64,000 bases of DNA, from contig JAQVWG010000001.1 in assembly GCA_028698585.1 (NCBI GenBank), positions 1-64,000 of the forward strand, given 5' to 3'. A program made the position numbers and the translations under genes. The notes under the pieces are model-generated. The model did not search any database. It was not told the DNA's origin and saw only the letters and a list, made by a program, of their open reading frames with translations. This document shows positions 28,537 to 38,336 of this stretch, piece after piece. The stretch's first letter is position 1. Every line of letters starts with the position of its first letter. This DNA is from Clostridia bacterium (GTDB lineage: Bacteria > Bacillota > Clostridia > Christensenellales > CAG-314).

Positions 28537-28653
28537 ATGAAAGTTAGACCTTCAGTAAAACCTATGTGTGACAAATGCAAGGTAATCAAGAGAAACGGCA
28601 AAGTAATGGTAATCTGTTCCAAATACCCAAAACACAAGCAAAGGCAAGGCTAG
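28537..28653 (+). CDS. rpmJ: 50S ribosomal protein L36
   Basis: A 38-residue protein that reads [20 protein letters not shown] onward. The zinc ligands Cys11, Cys14, Cys27 and His33 are complete, so this is the zinc form of L36. AAAGGAG lies 9 bases before ATG 28537. It follows infA as in other Firmicutes. Confidence 0.97.
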   Translation: MKVRPSVKPMCDKCKVIKRNGKVMVICSKYPKHKQRQG

Positions 28654-28779
28654 TGTTAATTTAACAAGCCAAAAAAACAATAGGGATTGAGGTGCCGAGA
28701 TTACATTCCAACTTTTTCGGTGTCGTATTTCCGTTATATATACAGTACAGTAAAATAATTTTGATAAGGAGAAAACTAA

Positions 28780-29160
28780 ATGGCTCGTATTTCAGGCGTA
28801 GATTTACCAAGAGAGAAACGCATAGAAATTGGTCTGACCTATATTTATGGTATAGGTCGCCCCACAGCCGACAAGATTTTGGCAGAGACAGGCGTCAGTC
28901 CTGACATCCGCGTCAAAGATTTGTCGGAGAGCGACACTAGTAAAATCAGGGACTACATCGAAAAAAACCTACATGTAGAAGGTGATTTACGCAGAGAAGT
29001 TGCTCAAAATATCAAGTCAATGAAAGATATAGGCTCTTATAGAGGTATCCGTCATAGGAGAAACTTACCAGTAAGAGGTCAATCATCAAAGCAGAACGCT
29101 CGCACAAGAAAGGGTCCCAAGAAGACCGTATCTCGTGGCAAGAAAGTTGCTGAGAAGTAA
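28780..29160 (+). CDS. rpsM: 30S ribosomal protein S13
   Basis: S13 (126 residues) contacts the P-site tRNA and the 50S bridge. [45 protein letters not shown] and the basic C-terminal [11 protein letters not shown] are conserved. A 126-base gap separates it from rpmJ. Confidence 0.97.
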   Translation: MARISGVDLPREKRIEIGLTYIYGIGRPTADKILAETGVSPDIRVKDLSESDTSKIRDYIEKNLHVEGDLRREVAQNIKSMKDIGSYRGIRHRRNLPVRGQSSKQNARTRKGPKKTVSRGKKVAEK

Positions 29161-29174
29161 GGAGGAGTAATATT

Positions 29175-29564
29175 ATGGCAGGCAAGAAACCAACTAAGAA
29201 AAGAAGAGAAATAAGAAAGGTTGAAAAAGGCGCCGCTCACATTCACGCTTCCTTCAATAATACATTAGTAACCATAACAGATGCCAACGGTAACGCATTA
29301 AGTCAATGCTCAGCCGGTGCACTGGGATTCCGTGGCAGTAAGAAGAGCACTGCATTCGCAGCACAACAAGCAGCAGAAGTAGCAGCCAAAAAAGCCAAGG
29401 AATACGGACTTCAAACAGTTGAAGTGTTCGTCAAAGGACCCGGACAAGGCAGAGAGGCAGCCATTAGAGCACTACAGACAGCCGAACTCCAAGTTACCAT
29501 GATTAAAGACGTATCACCAATACCCCACAACGGTTGTCGTCCACCTAAACGTAGAAGATTATAG
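29175..29564 (+). CDS. rpsK: 30S ribosomal protein S11
   Basis: S11 (129 residues) forms the platform with S18 and S6. [37 protein letters not shown] and the C-terminal [18 protein letters not shown] are diagnostic. Confidence 0.98.
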   Translation: MAGKKPTKKRREIRKVEKGAAHIHASFNNTLVTITDANGNALSQCSAGALGFRGSKKSTAFAAQQAAEVAAKKAKEYGLQTVEVFVKGPGQGREAAIRALQTAELQVTMIKDVSPIPHNGCRPPKRRRL

Positions 29565-29577
29565 GAGGAGAATATAA

Positions 29578-30201
29578 ATGGCAAGATATACAGGTGCAGA
29601 TTGTCGTCAATGTAGGAGAGAGAAGACTAAATTGTTCCTAAAGGGTGACAGATGTTATTCAACCAAGTGTGCACTAACAAGGCGTGGCAAGATTCCTGGA
29701 CAACACTGGAACAGTCGTAAGAAGATCACAGAATATGGCATGCAACTCCGTGAGAAGCAGAAGACCAAGAGACTCTATGGACTTCAAGAGAATCAATTCC
29801 ATATGTACTACGAAAAAGCCGAGAAAATGCGTGGTATCACCGGTGCCAATATGTTGATAATGCTCGAACAGAGACTGGACAACGTAGTGTATCGTATGGG
29901 AATAGGCGCATCGCGCTCGCAATCTAGACAACTGGTCAATCACGGACACATTACCGTCAACGGAAATGTTGTCAATATACCTTCATATCAAGTTAACGCT
30001 GGCGATGAGATAGCAGTCAAGAGTAGTAAGACAGGATTGACATTCTTTACTGAACTCAAGCAAATGAAACCAGCAGTATTCCCTAAATGGTTAGAGTTCG
30101 ACAACGCTACCTTGAAGGGTAAAGTACTAGCAAAGCCTGAGCGTGAAGATATCGATATGAGTATCCAAGAACATATGATTGTTGAGTTATATTCCAAGTA
30201 A
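29578..30201 (+). CDS. rpsD: 30S ribosomal protein S4, zinc type
   Basis: S4 (207 residues) initiates 30S assembly. It has an intact zinc knuckle (Cys9, Cys12, Cys26, Cys31) and the S4 RNA-binding domain LEQRLDNVVYRMGIGASRSQSRQLVNHGHI. The C-terminal half of S4 in E. coli represses the alpha operon; here it lies inside the alpha cluster between rpsK and rpoA. Confidence 0.98.
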   Translation: MARYTGADCRQCRREKTKLFLKGDRCYSTKCALTRRGKIPGQHWNSRKKITEYGMQLREKQKTKRLYGLQENQFHMYYEKAEKMRGITGANMLIMLEQRLDNVVYRMGIGASRSQSRQLVNHGHITVNGNVVNIPSYQVNAGDEIAVKSSKTGLTFFTELKQMKPAVFPKWLEFDNATLKGKVLAKPEREDIDMSIQEHMIVELYSK

Positions 30202-30291
30202 TCAAAAGACAACTACTTTTAGCACAAAAAAAGAGTTTCTATGGACTACTCTAGAACAACAAGTCCAAATAAATAATAAAAGGAGATTGTT

Positions 30292-31269
30292 TTGCTTATG
30301 ATGGAAATTGAAAAGCCAAGAATGTCGGTAGAAGAATCCAGTGATGGCAGTTCGATAACTATCGTTGTCGAACCATTAGAGAGAGGTTTTGGTATAACTC
30401 TCGGGAATGCGCTTCGTAGAGTATTGCTATCTGCTCTGCCCGGAGTAGCAACAGTAGGCATCAAGATTGACGGAGTTGACCACGAGTATTCCACCATCAA
30501 CGGAGTTAAGGAAGATGTTACCGAGATAATTCTCAACATTAAATGCCTTGCACTCAAATCTCAGAATCTAGATAAAGATTTTAATAAAACACTATCAATA
30601 AGAAAGGTCGGTCCTTGCGAAGTATATGCAGGCGATATTGAGACAGACGCCGAGGTAGAGATACTCAATCCAGATTTGTTAATCTGTACCATAGATGACG
30701 GTGGTGTGTTTAACTGTAAACTGTTCGTCAACAGAGGCAGAGGCTATGTATCTGCTGATCGCAATAAAGAGATTGATAAGGAGGCCAAGATTAGCAGACC
30801 GCTAGGTTATATACCGATTGACTCTATCTACGCCCCAATCAAAAAAGTTAACTACAATGTAGAGAGCACACGCGTTGGACACAACATCGGTTTTGATAAA
30901 CTGACATTAGAGTGTACGACTAACGGAGCATTCACTGGCAGAGAGATAGTATCTCTAGCAGCCAAGATTATTAATGAACACATAGCAATGTTCATCAATC
31001 TATCTGAGAGTATGGGGGGCATGAGCCTACTAACTACGCCTAAGCCTGATACTCACCAGACTGCCCTAGCCACTACGATAGAGGAGATGGATTTATCCGT
31101 CCGTAGTTACAACTGCTTGAAGCGCGCTGGCATTACCACAGCAGGGGACTTAACCAATAAGACCGAGGATGATATGCTCAAAGTTCGTAATTTGGGCAAA
31201 AAATCACTAGACGAAGTAATCGCCAAGTTGGCATTGCACGGTCTGTCGCTCAAAAACAAGGATGATTAA
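30292..31269 (+). CDS. rpoA: DNA-directed RNA polymerase subunit alpha
   Basis: RpoA (about 325 residues) dimerises to start RNA polymerase assembly; its C-terminal domain binds UP elements and activators. N-terminal domain: EPLERGFGITLGNALRRVLLSALPG and GVKEDVTEIILNIK. C-terminal domain: RSYNCLKRAGITTAGDL and VRNLGKKSLDEVIAKL. The start is ambiguous: TTG 30292 is six bases after AGGAG, while ATG 30298 and ATG 30301 are 12 to 15 bases away. All give the same protein apart from two or three residues. Confidence 0.97.
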   Translation: MLMMEIEKPRMSVEESSDGSSITIVVEPLERGFGITLGNALRRVLLSALPGVATVGIKIDGVDHEYSTINGVKEDVTEIILNIKCLALKSQNLDKDFNKTLSIRKVGPCEVYAGDIETDAEVEILNPDLLICTIDDGGVFNCKLFVNRGRGYVSADRNKEIDKEAKISRPLGYIPIDSIYAPIKKVNYNVESTRVGHNIGFDKLTLECTTNGAFTGREIVSLAAKIINEHIAMFINLSESMGGMSLLTTPKPDTHQTALATTIEEMDLSVRSYNCLKRAGITTAGDLTNKTEDDMLKVRNLGKKSLDEVIAKLALHGLSLKNKDD

Positions 31270-31283
31270 TAAGGAGAAGAACA

Positions 31284-31796
31284 ATGGCAGAACAAAGAAG
31301 ATTATCACGCCCAACAGACCAAAGAATGGCATTACTGAGGAATCAAGTATCATACCTGCTTTGGAATGAGAAGCTTGAGACAACTTACACCAGAGGTAAG
31401 GAAGTTGCCAAGTTGGCAGAAAAATACATTACATTAGCCATTAACACCTATAAGGATGTTGTTACTGTTGACAAGACCAAGGTAGTTAAGGGAGCCAAGA
31501 GCAAGGTCGAAGTTGTTAATGACGGAGCCAAGAAACTAGCGGTAAGAAGAAGGCTTATGGCCAACCTCTATGACATTCTGGAGACCAAGAACGATGGAGA
31601 ATCACGCACTGCATATCGTATTCGCACAACAGACGTTAGACATCCATTGATTGAGAAGATATTCAACGACTATGCACCCAGATTCGACAAGCGCAACGAG
31701 GAACAAGGACAGAAGGGCGGTTACACAACCATTCATAAACTAGGACCACGTCGTGGCGACGCTGCCGAAATGGTATTAGTTGAGATTATCAAATAA
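31284..31796 (+). CDS. rplQ: 50S ribosomal protein L17
   Basis: L17 (170 residues) is longer than the usual 115-130. SRPTDQRMALLRNQVSYLLWNEKLETTYTRGKEVAKLAEKYIT is the family N-terminus, and the C-terminus with KLGPRRGDAAEMVLVEI is intact. The extra residues lie in the middle, at about 55-85 and 105-140, and are Lys-rich. It ends the superoperon. Confidence 0.95.
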   Translation: MAEQRRLSRPTDQRMALLRNQVSYLLWNEKLETTYTRGKEVAKLAEKYITLAINTYKDVVTVDKTKVVKGAKSKVEVVNDGAKKLAVRRRLMANLYDILETKNDGESRTAYRIRTTDVRHPLIEKIFNDYAPRFDKRNEEQGQKGGYTTIHKLGPRRGDAAEMVLVEIIK

Positions 31797-31820
31797 TGTA
31801 TTAATATCTCACGTTATAAC

Positions 31821-31848
31821 GAATTGCCCCAGAATACTGGGGCAATTC
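31821..31848 (+). terminator. terminator of the ribosomal superoperon
   Basis: GAATTGCCCCAG and CTGGGGCAATTC form a perfect 12-bp stem with loop AATA. It lies 25 bases after the rplQ stop. The following bases TTATGTAAT give only a weak T-tract. Confidence 0.75.
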
Positions 31849-32000
31849 TTATGTAATATAATTCAATTCTTCTTTATACGATGTGATAACCCTCATTTAG
31901 TACATCATATTATTACCTAGCATGCTTGTAATAATAGTCCTTTATCTTGACAAAATGCGTTAGTTCTAGAATACATATGAGTATTTTGTGCTACATAACC

Positions 32001-32029
32001 TTTACTTTCTTTACCTATGGCTGTATAAT
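32001..32029 (+). promoter_or_regulatory. promoter of pth, predicted to make a leaderless mRNA
   Basis: TTTACT (32001-32006), a 17-base spacer and the consensus TATAAT (32024-32029). The expected transcription start, about seven bases after the -10, falls on or next to the A of ATG 32036. No Shine-Dalgarno precedes that ATG. Confidence 0.6.
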
Positions 32030-32035
32030 GAATAT

Positions 32036-32614
32036 ATGCTACGAAACACGTTGACTACATACTTAATTGTCGGCCTAGGCAATCCGGATAAACAGTATCT
32101 GGACACTTTTCATAACGTTGGTTATATGTGCGTAGACACTATAGCTAATAAACTGGGCGTTAAGTTCATCAAGGGAGAGTGTCGTGCCATAACTGCCACA
32201 TATAAGACTGCATCTTATAGATTGATTCTTGCTAAACCAATTACGTATATGAACTTGTCTGGTGAGTCAGTCAGAGAACTGGTGCATAAATATAAGATTG
32301 AGCAGTCCAAATGTATAATTATCTATGATGATGTTGATATTCCATTAGGTGCTGTGCGTATTCGTAGCAAGGGCAGTGCAGGCACGCATAATGGTATGCG
32401 CAATATAGTAGCCATAATAAACACCGAGGATATTTATCGCATACGCATAGGCATAGGACAGCCTCACACAGAGCAGTTATATGACTATGTGCTATCGCAC
32501 ATTGTAGATAAGGACAGGCAAACATTATCTCAAGTATTCGACAGAGCAAGTGACGCATGTATTGACTTCGTAAATGGCGCAACGCTAGATAACGTTATGC
32601 AGAAGTACAATTAG
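32036..32614 (+). CDS. pth: peptidyl-tRNA hydrolase
   Basis: Pth (192 residues) recycles peptidyl-tRNA dropped from ribosomes. The catalytic set is present: Asn in VGLGNP, the catalytic His in FHNVGY and the Asp in IYDDVDIPLG; GSAGTHNGMRNI is also conserved. ATG 32036 is chosen because the family N-terminus TYLIVGLGNP follows; the in-frame GTG 48 bases earlier lies across the promoter. In B. subtilis this gene (spoVC) also precedes mfd. Confidence 0.94.
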   Translation: MLRNTLTTYLIVGLGNPDKQYLDTFHNVGYMCVDTIANKLGVKFIKGECRAITATYKTASYRLILAKPITYMNLSGESVRELVHKYKIEQSKCIIIYDDVDIPLGAVRIRSKGSAGTHNGMRNIVAIINTEDIYRIRIGIGQPHTEQLYDYVLSHIVDKDRQTLSQVFDRASDACIDFVNGATLDNVMQKYN

Positions 32615-32695
32615 TCAATTATCATGTTGGCAGTAACGGATTAGGTCAAGTTATGTCAACAGTGATATTGACACACTATATTGATTGCAAAGAGC

Positions 32696-35600
32696 ATGTC
32701 GCAAGGTATAGATAGAATAACCGAATATAGCCAGTATTCTAGGCTGTTTGACCGTGATAAACGTTTTATCACGGCTTTTGGCTTGCAACAAAGCGAAAAG
32801 ATCTATATCACTGCCACCATAATTAAACAACTGTCAAGTAATGCTCTCAGCAGAACAGGTGGTAGTATACTGTATGTTGCTAATGATTATATCTCCGCTC
32901 AGAGCATAACTACTCAATTGTGTGGACTGGGAGTAGATGCGATATATATGCCATATAAGGATGAGATATTACTTCATCGCAAGAGTCTGTCTAACGATTA
33001 TGTAGCCAGAATGGGCAACGCGCTATATAGACTCGTCAGTGGTGTAGATGTAGTAGTAACTTGTGTGGAGAGCCTATGCTACACCATAGAGGATAAACAG
33101 ACGTTCTGTCAAGGTGTATTTAGACTATATCAAGGGCAAGATGTGTCCGTGCAATCGGTTATTGCCAAACTAATTTACTGTGGTTACAATCGTTGCGAAA
33201 GTGCATCCAATGTCGGTGAGTTCGCAGTTAGGGGTGATATACTGGACGTTTTTCTACCTAGCCTAGATACTCCTGTTAGATTATTATGGAATTGGGATAC
33301 GTTAGAGAGTATTAAGACAGTTGGGCAAGACTACGTTAGTGTTGACGAGTTATCTGGCGTTGTAGTATATCCACTAGTTGACAGAGTAAATAGTAATCTG
33401 CTAGAAAAAGCGCAACGGTCGGCATTTGCACAACAACTAGACAGTAACGGTCGTTCAAGAATAGATACTATTCTGCAAGAGTTGACAACTGCACGACACT
33501 CATACTGGCTATCTTGTTATAACACCCGTAGTAGATTATTAGATTACTTGGGCGATAATACTATCATACTGTGGGATGAACCTAAACTGCTTCAGGCTCG
33601 TGTCAACAGAATATATCAGGACTTTGACAATAGATTCGATGGACTGCTTAAACTAGGCGAGATACTACCTCAACACAAGGATTTAATTATCCCAAAAAGT
33701 CAGGTTTTCGCTACTGATAAACAATTCCAGATTTCCCTACAACAACTCAATTATGGTGGGACATTCTTCAATCCTAAGGATATAATTGGCTTTACAACCT
33801 CGGCACTGTATAACTATCAATACAACATTAAGCAACTCTATATAGACTTCGAAGGGTGGCGCAAGAATGGTTACAAGGTACACTTCTATGCCATAAATGA
33901 GGAGTTTGCACACGCCCTACAAAACCAACTTAATCTACTCGGTATAAGTGTTGATGTGGCAGGTACTAGCCAACATGAGTTAAATGACGCCCTTATATTG
34001 CCAATACCGTTCGACAAGGGATTCATAAGCCACTCCAATAAGATAGTTATAGTCGGCAATAAAGATGTTGGGAAAAGCGCCACAACTCGACAAATTACGC
34101 CCGCCAGAAAGCAGGTTTTCCTGTCATTTAACGCAGGCGACTATGTTGTACACGAGTTGCATGGTATAGGATTATGTCAAGGCATAACCACCTTAAACGG
34201 TAGTTGGGGCACTAAGGATTTCGTACTGGTAACGTATAAGCACGGTGATAAACTGTATGTGCCTGTTGAGGCAAGTAACCTACTGACTAGGTTTTCTGGT
34301 AGCGATAAGGCACCCATGTTATCTACTATCGGTGGTGCAGATTTTACGCGAGTCAAGAGCCGAGTTAAGCAGAAGATTAAGGAGATGTCCTTCGACCTGC
34401 TTAAACTATATGCTCTGCGAGAACACAAGCGTGGCAGAAAATATAACATTGACAGCTATCTATGTAAGAGTTTCGACCAGAGTTTCGAGTACACGGAGAC
34501 GCCCGACCAGTTGACCAGTATAGCCGAGATAGATAAAGACTTATCTAGCGACAAGATAATGGATAGATTACTTGTTGGTGACGTCGGATATGGCAAGACC
34601 GAGGTTGCATTAAGGACGGCATTCAAGGTTATCACTAATGGTTATCAAGTTGCATTCCTAGCACCTACAACCATTCTTAGCGAACAACACTATCTAACTG
34701 CTTTCAATCGTATGAAGGCGTTCGGTATCAAGATTGCCTGTCTTAACCGTTTTCGCGATGCGACTCAACAAAAGCAGATACTCAAGGACTTATCTAGTGG
34801 CAATATAGACCTCGTAATAGGTACGCACAGACTACTGTCTGCTGATGTGCACTTTAGTAAGTTAGGCTTGTTAATACTAGATGAAGAACAACGATTCGGT
34901 GTTGAACATAAGGAAAAAATTAAGAATATTAAGGCAGATGTGGATGTGCTCACTATGTCTGCCACACCCATCCCACGTACACTGTACATGGCAATAAGTG
35001 GTATAAGGGATATCTCGACTATTAACACTCCACCCAGTAAACGCATAGCAGTAGAGACATACGTTACTGAAGAGAACTACACATTGATACGAGAGGCTAT
35101 CTTGCGAGAGATAATGAGAGACGGTCAAGTGTTCTTCGTTTATAACAGAGTGGAGACTATCGACTATTTCGCAGCCAAAATAAGACAATTAGTGCCCGAG
35201 GCAAGCATAACTGTTGCGCATGGTCAAATGGATAGTGAGGTGCTAGAGAACGCCATATTTAATTTTGCCCAGGGCAACAGTAATGTCCTGATAAGCACGA
35301 CAATCATCGAAAACGGCATAGATATGCCTAATGCCAACACTCTTATTGTATATGACGCAGATAAACTGGGACTATCTCAACTATATCAGTTAAGGGGAAG
35401 AGTAGGGCGCAGTGATAGACTGGCATACGCATATTTCGTCTATCGCAAAGATAAAGTGCTAGATAGTGACGCTTATAATCGCCTGTCCTCAATAATGCAA
35501 TATAATCAACTGGGTAGTGGATTCAAGATTGCACTCGCAGACCTAGAAATAAGGGGCGCAGGAAACGTACTTGGCGCAGAACAACATGGTAATATGGTCA

Positions 35601-36139
35601 AAGTCGGTTATGATATGTATGCTAGACTGTTAAGTGAGGCCGTCAGCGAACTTAAAGGTGTTCCCCAGAAGCGTACAATAGAGGCAACAGTAGACATTGA
35701 CGTGTCAGCCTACGCACCTGAGCACTATATCGCTTCCTCGCAACAAAGAATGGATTTCTACCAAAAATCTGCCAACTGTTCAACTATTCAAGAGGTTGAA
35801 CAGTTGAGACAAGAGATAGTAGACATATATGGTACGCCACCAATTGAGGTGAATAATCTGCTCACAGTCTTATCAATTAAACTGTTGGCAAGTGGTGCAG
35901 GCATTACTCAGGTTGTAATTAAGGGTAAGGTTGCTCAACTTACATTCGTTAACAGGGAATATCTACTGCGCGAGTGCGTGTTCGATGCGCTGGATAGGGA
36001 GAAGAACAATGCTAAACTCTCATCCATTCTGCCGGAAATTACCTACTCTAAATCAGGCAATAAACTAGCCTTTTTTGGCGACCTGATAGCGCTGTTACAG
36101 TCTATACAACAGGATGGTACTGGCAACACAGAGTCGTAA
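32696..36139 (+). CDS. mfd: transcription-repair coupling factor Mfd
   Basis: Mfd (1147 residues) displaces stalled RNA polymerase and recruits UvrA. N-terminal UvrB-like region with GEFAVRGDILDVF, CarD-like RNA polymerase-interacting domain (FNAGDYVVHELHGIGLCQGI), then the RecG-like translocase: Walker A GDVGYGKTEVA (about residue 628), DEEQ motif LILDEEQRFGVEHK, SATPIPRTL, and the TRG motif region near VGRSDRLAYAYFVY. The C-terminal domain is complete. ATG 32696 has no clear ribosome binding site; an in-frame TTG at 32681 is an alternative. A possible promoter (ATGTCA, 18 bases, TATATT at 32677-32682) lies just upstream, so the leader may be very short. Confidence 0.95.
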   Translation: MSQGIDRITEYSQYSRLFDRDKRFITAFGLQQSEKIYITATIIKQLSSNALSRTGGSILYVANDYISAQSITTQLCGLGVDAIYMPYKDEILLHRKSLSNDYVARMGNALYRLVSGVDVVVTCVESLCYTIEDKQTFCQGVFRLYQGQDVSVQSVIAKLIYCGYNRCESASNVGEFAVRGDILDVFLPSLDTPVRLLWNWDTLESIKTVGQDYVSVDELSGVVVYPLVDRVNSNLLEKAQRSAFAQQLDSNGRSRIDTILQELTTARHSYWLSCYNTRSRLLDYLGDNTIILWDEPKLLQARVNRIYQDFDNRFDGLLKLGEILPQHKDLIIPKSQVFATDKQFQISLQQLNYGGTFFNPKDIIGFTTSALYNYQYNIKQLYIDFEGWRKNGYKVHFYAINEEFAHALQNQLNLLGISVDVAGTSQHELNDALILPIPFDKGFISHSNKIVIVGNKDVGKSATTRQITPARKQVFLSFNAGDYVVHELHGIGLCQGITTLNGSWGTKDFVLVTYKHGDKLYVPVEASNLLTRFSGSDKAPMLSTIGGADFTRVKSRVKQKIKEMSFDLLKLYALREHKRGRKYNIDSYLCKSFDQSFEYTETPDQLTSIAEIDKDLSSDKIMDRLLVGDVGYGKTEVALRTAFKVITNGYQVAFLAPTTILSEQHYLTAFNRMKAFGIKIACLNRFRDATQQKQILKDLSSGNIDLVIGTHRLLSADVHFSKLGLLILDEEQRFGVEHKEKIKNIKADVDVLTMSATPIPRTLYMAISGIRDISTINTPPSKRIAVETYVTEENYTLIREAILREIMRDGQVFFVYNRVETIDYFAAKIRQLVPEASITVAHGQMDSEVLENAIFNFAQGNSNVLISTTIIENGIDMPNANTLIVYDADKLGLSQLYQLRGRVGRSDRLAYAYFVYRKDKVLDSDAYNRLSSIMQYNQLGSGFKIALADLEIRGAGNVLGAEQHGNMVKVGYDMYARLLSEAVSELKGVPQKRTIEATVDIDVSAYAPEHYIASSQQRMDFYQKSANCSTIQEVEQLRQEIVDIYGTPPIEVNNLLTVLSIKLLASGAGITQVVIKGKVAQLTFVNREYLLRECVFDALDREKNNAKLSSILPEITYSKSGNKLAFFGDLIALLQSIQQDGTGNTES

Positions 36140-36201
36140 TATTATACGCATACACATAGCTTGGCAATTATCCAAAAAAGCAAAAAAGCAGACAAAAAGA
36201 A

Positions 36202-36230
36202 TTGCATTTTCCACAATAATCTTGTATAAT
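36202..36230 (+). promoter_or_regulatory. promoter of the PrsA-like gene
   Basis: TTGCAT (36202-36207), a 17-base spacer and the consensus TATAAT (36225-36230). The start of transcription would be near 36237, about 45 bases before the ATG. Confidence 0.75.
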
Positions 36231-36281
36231 AATTTGGTATCTGTAACGATACACTTCGTTACAACCTATAGGAGACATAAA

Positions 36282-38249
36282 ATGAGCAAAAGGTTAAGAA
36301 TAGTTGGTATGTTGACAGCGCTAGTACTGATAATAACTTTGCTGTGCAGTTGTGGACTCTTTACCGACAATCCTAAGACGGTCGGTGGTAAAGAGGCTTT
36401 CACTATTGCAGGTGAATCAATCAGTTTATATACCTTCCAAAGCGCATTCAGTGCCAACGTTAATAATTATGGTCAGTCGCTATACGAGTCATATCAACAA
36501 CAGTATGCTTCATATATCAGTGCCGGTTACATTACTATGGACGAAATATATAACATGGTCTATGAGGAAGTATTCAATTATACTTATGATCAGATTCTTA
36601 ATGCATACTCTTTGATAGCATTATATAAGAAGAATGCACCCACTATCTATAATAATACGCTCTCTGCCGAGTTTGATTACGCCAAGTATTTAGTAGAGGC
36701 TACCGATGGTGCCACTGGAGTTATAGACGAGATAGGGTATGTCCTTAAGGCATCCAAATCCTCTCTATTGTCAGCATTGATATCTAACCTCACTACAATC
36801 ATTAAGGAAGAAGGATATACTATTGAGGATGATGACGATGATGACGACGACAACGAGACCAACATACGCGCCGATCAACCTACCGTTGTTATAGATTCCT
36901 TCGTTTCGGAGGATTACGGTCTAGACACTGAGTCTATTGATGAGTTCTTGATTAAGTACTCACCAGATACTACTGGTAACTTCAACCTAGATTATACCAC
37001 GTTTATTGACGATTTCCTACTACCTGTTGACAATACCTCACTTATTGAGCAGTATCAATATATGGTAGACCATATTGAACTGAAGGATACACAGACCGTG
37101 TTTACCATTGAGCAATTCGTGGCATACAGAACTAAGGCATACAATCAACTTGAGTTGACCATTAAGTCCAACTTTAATGGTACAATTAACGAGTTTATTA
37201 AGAATCTAATTGATGATAACCTCAAGAATGCACTGCTTATTCGTATAGAGAGACAGTTCTGCCTTAACCTACTTGAGGGCAACCAGAGTGAGATGATTAC
37301 TCGTCTCAATACTTACCTTGCCGAAGTTATTGATATGCAGAAGATATCCTACACGTTAGACATTGATAATTACAGAAGAAGCGTAGTGAGTAGTAAAGTG
37401 CTTGATGGCACTAAGAAGAGCATAGTAGGTGGACTTACCAATGACTCCTATATATCATACGTACCTGACGGCGAAGACCAATTCATATTCGTTAAGAATC
37501 TGTTGATACCATTCTCAAGCGAGCAACAAGCCCAACTGACTGCAATAGGCAAGGCCATAGGTGCTATATCTACAGATAATAATGGATTTGCATACAAGAC
37601 CGATGTTAATAAGGATGCATATCAACAGTATAGACTGAGAATGGCTAGTGAGATATTGGCCGAGAACTTCGTTGACGAGAATGCACCACTAGAGAAGTTT
37701 TTCTATATTGATGCTGGAGAACTACAGATTAACCCAACACTTGATAGTTTGCTCAAATCAGTTAGTAATGCGGACGAATTCCTAGATTTAATGTACAAGT
37801 ACAACACCGACACTGCTCAGCATACAAGCACATTCGACTATGTAGCCAACGGCGATCCAGAATCCGGATTCGAGAGCGCATGGGTGACAGAGTTCCAAGA
37901 AGGCTGTGAACTCTTATATGATAATGGAGACCTATTTGTTGATAATGATACTGTTACCGGTACCGGTGGTATTGCCATTGCTGTGACAGATTTCGGCGTA
38001 CACTTCATTTACTATGTCGGTAAGGTTACTGCACACACATTCGATTTTGACACGACTAATAACTTGTACTATACTAAGGGCACACAAGAATACAATTTAC
38101 TCCACGAGTACTACCGTAGTATAACGGAGGGCGCATATGAGTTGTATTACACAACAGCGCTTGACGAAGTTAAGGACGATATAATATTCAGTGATTACTT
38201 CATTAAATGGATAAAGGCCAACGGTTTCGAAGTACCCGATAATCAATAA
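36282..38249 (+). CDS. PrsA/SurA-like foldase lipoprotein
   Basis: A 655-residue lipoprotein: signal peptide with LLCSC (Cys24), then a SurA-N-like helical chaperone region (AFTIAGESISLYTFQSAFSANV onward). In the middle, a FVKNLLIPFSSEQQAQL segment looks like the first strand and helix of a parvulin domain, and TDFGVHFIYYVGKV resembles its end, but the peptidyl-prolyl isomerase domain is divergent and I cannot confirm the active site. An acidic run of eight Asp lies near residues 184-191. ATG 36282 follows AGGAGA; the 56 upstream codons overlap mfd and its promoter. Placed after mfd as in other Clostridia. It probably helps fold exported proteins, of which this window encodes many. Confidence 0.7.
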   Translation: MSKRLRIVGMLTALVLIITLLCSCGLFTDNPKTVGGKEAFTIAGESISLYTFQSAFSANVNNYGQSLYESYQQQYASYISAGYITMDEIYNMVYEEVFNYTYDQILNAYSLIALYKKNAPTIYNNTLSAEFDYAKYLVEATDGATGVIDEIGYVLKASKSSLLSALISNLTTIIKEEGYTIEDDDDDDDDNETNIRADQPTVVIDSFVSEDYGLDTESIDEFLIKYSPDTTGNFNLDYTTFIDDFLLPVDNTSLIEQYQYMVDHIELKDTQTVFTIEQFVAYRTKAYNQLELTIKSNFNGTINEFIKNLIDDNLKNALLIRIERQFCLNLLEGNQSEMITRLNTYLAEVIDMQKISYTLDIDNYRRSVVSSKVLDGTKKSIVGGLTNDSYISYVPDGEDQFIFVKNLLIPFSSEQQAQLTAIGKAIGAISTDNNGFAYKTDVNKDAYQQYRLRMASEILAENFVDENAPLEKFFYIDAGELQINPTLDSLLKSVSNADEFLDLMYKYNTDTAQHTSTFDYVANGDPESGFESAWVTEFQEGCELLYDNGDLFVDNDTVTGTGGIAIAVTDFGVHFIYYVGKVTAHTFDFDTTNNLYYTKGTQEYNLLHEYYRSITEGAYELYYTTALDEVKDDIIFSDYFIKWIKANGFEVPDNQ

Positions 38250-38267
38250 TATCTATACTGTTTTGTT

Positions 38268-38298
38268 AAACCGACTGTGTATATGCAGTCGGTTTTTT
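38268..38298 (+). terminator. intrinsic terminator after the PrsA-like gene
   Basis: AAACCGACTG and CAGTCGGTTT pair around an eight-base loop, followed immediately by six T. This is the clearest terminator in the window. Confidence 0.92.
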
Positions 38299-38336
38299 CG
38301 TGCATAATTATTCCCATAGCCTCTCACACTAACAGC

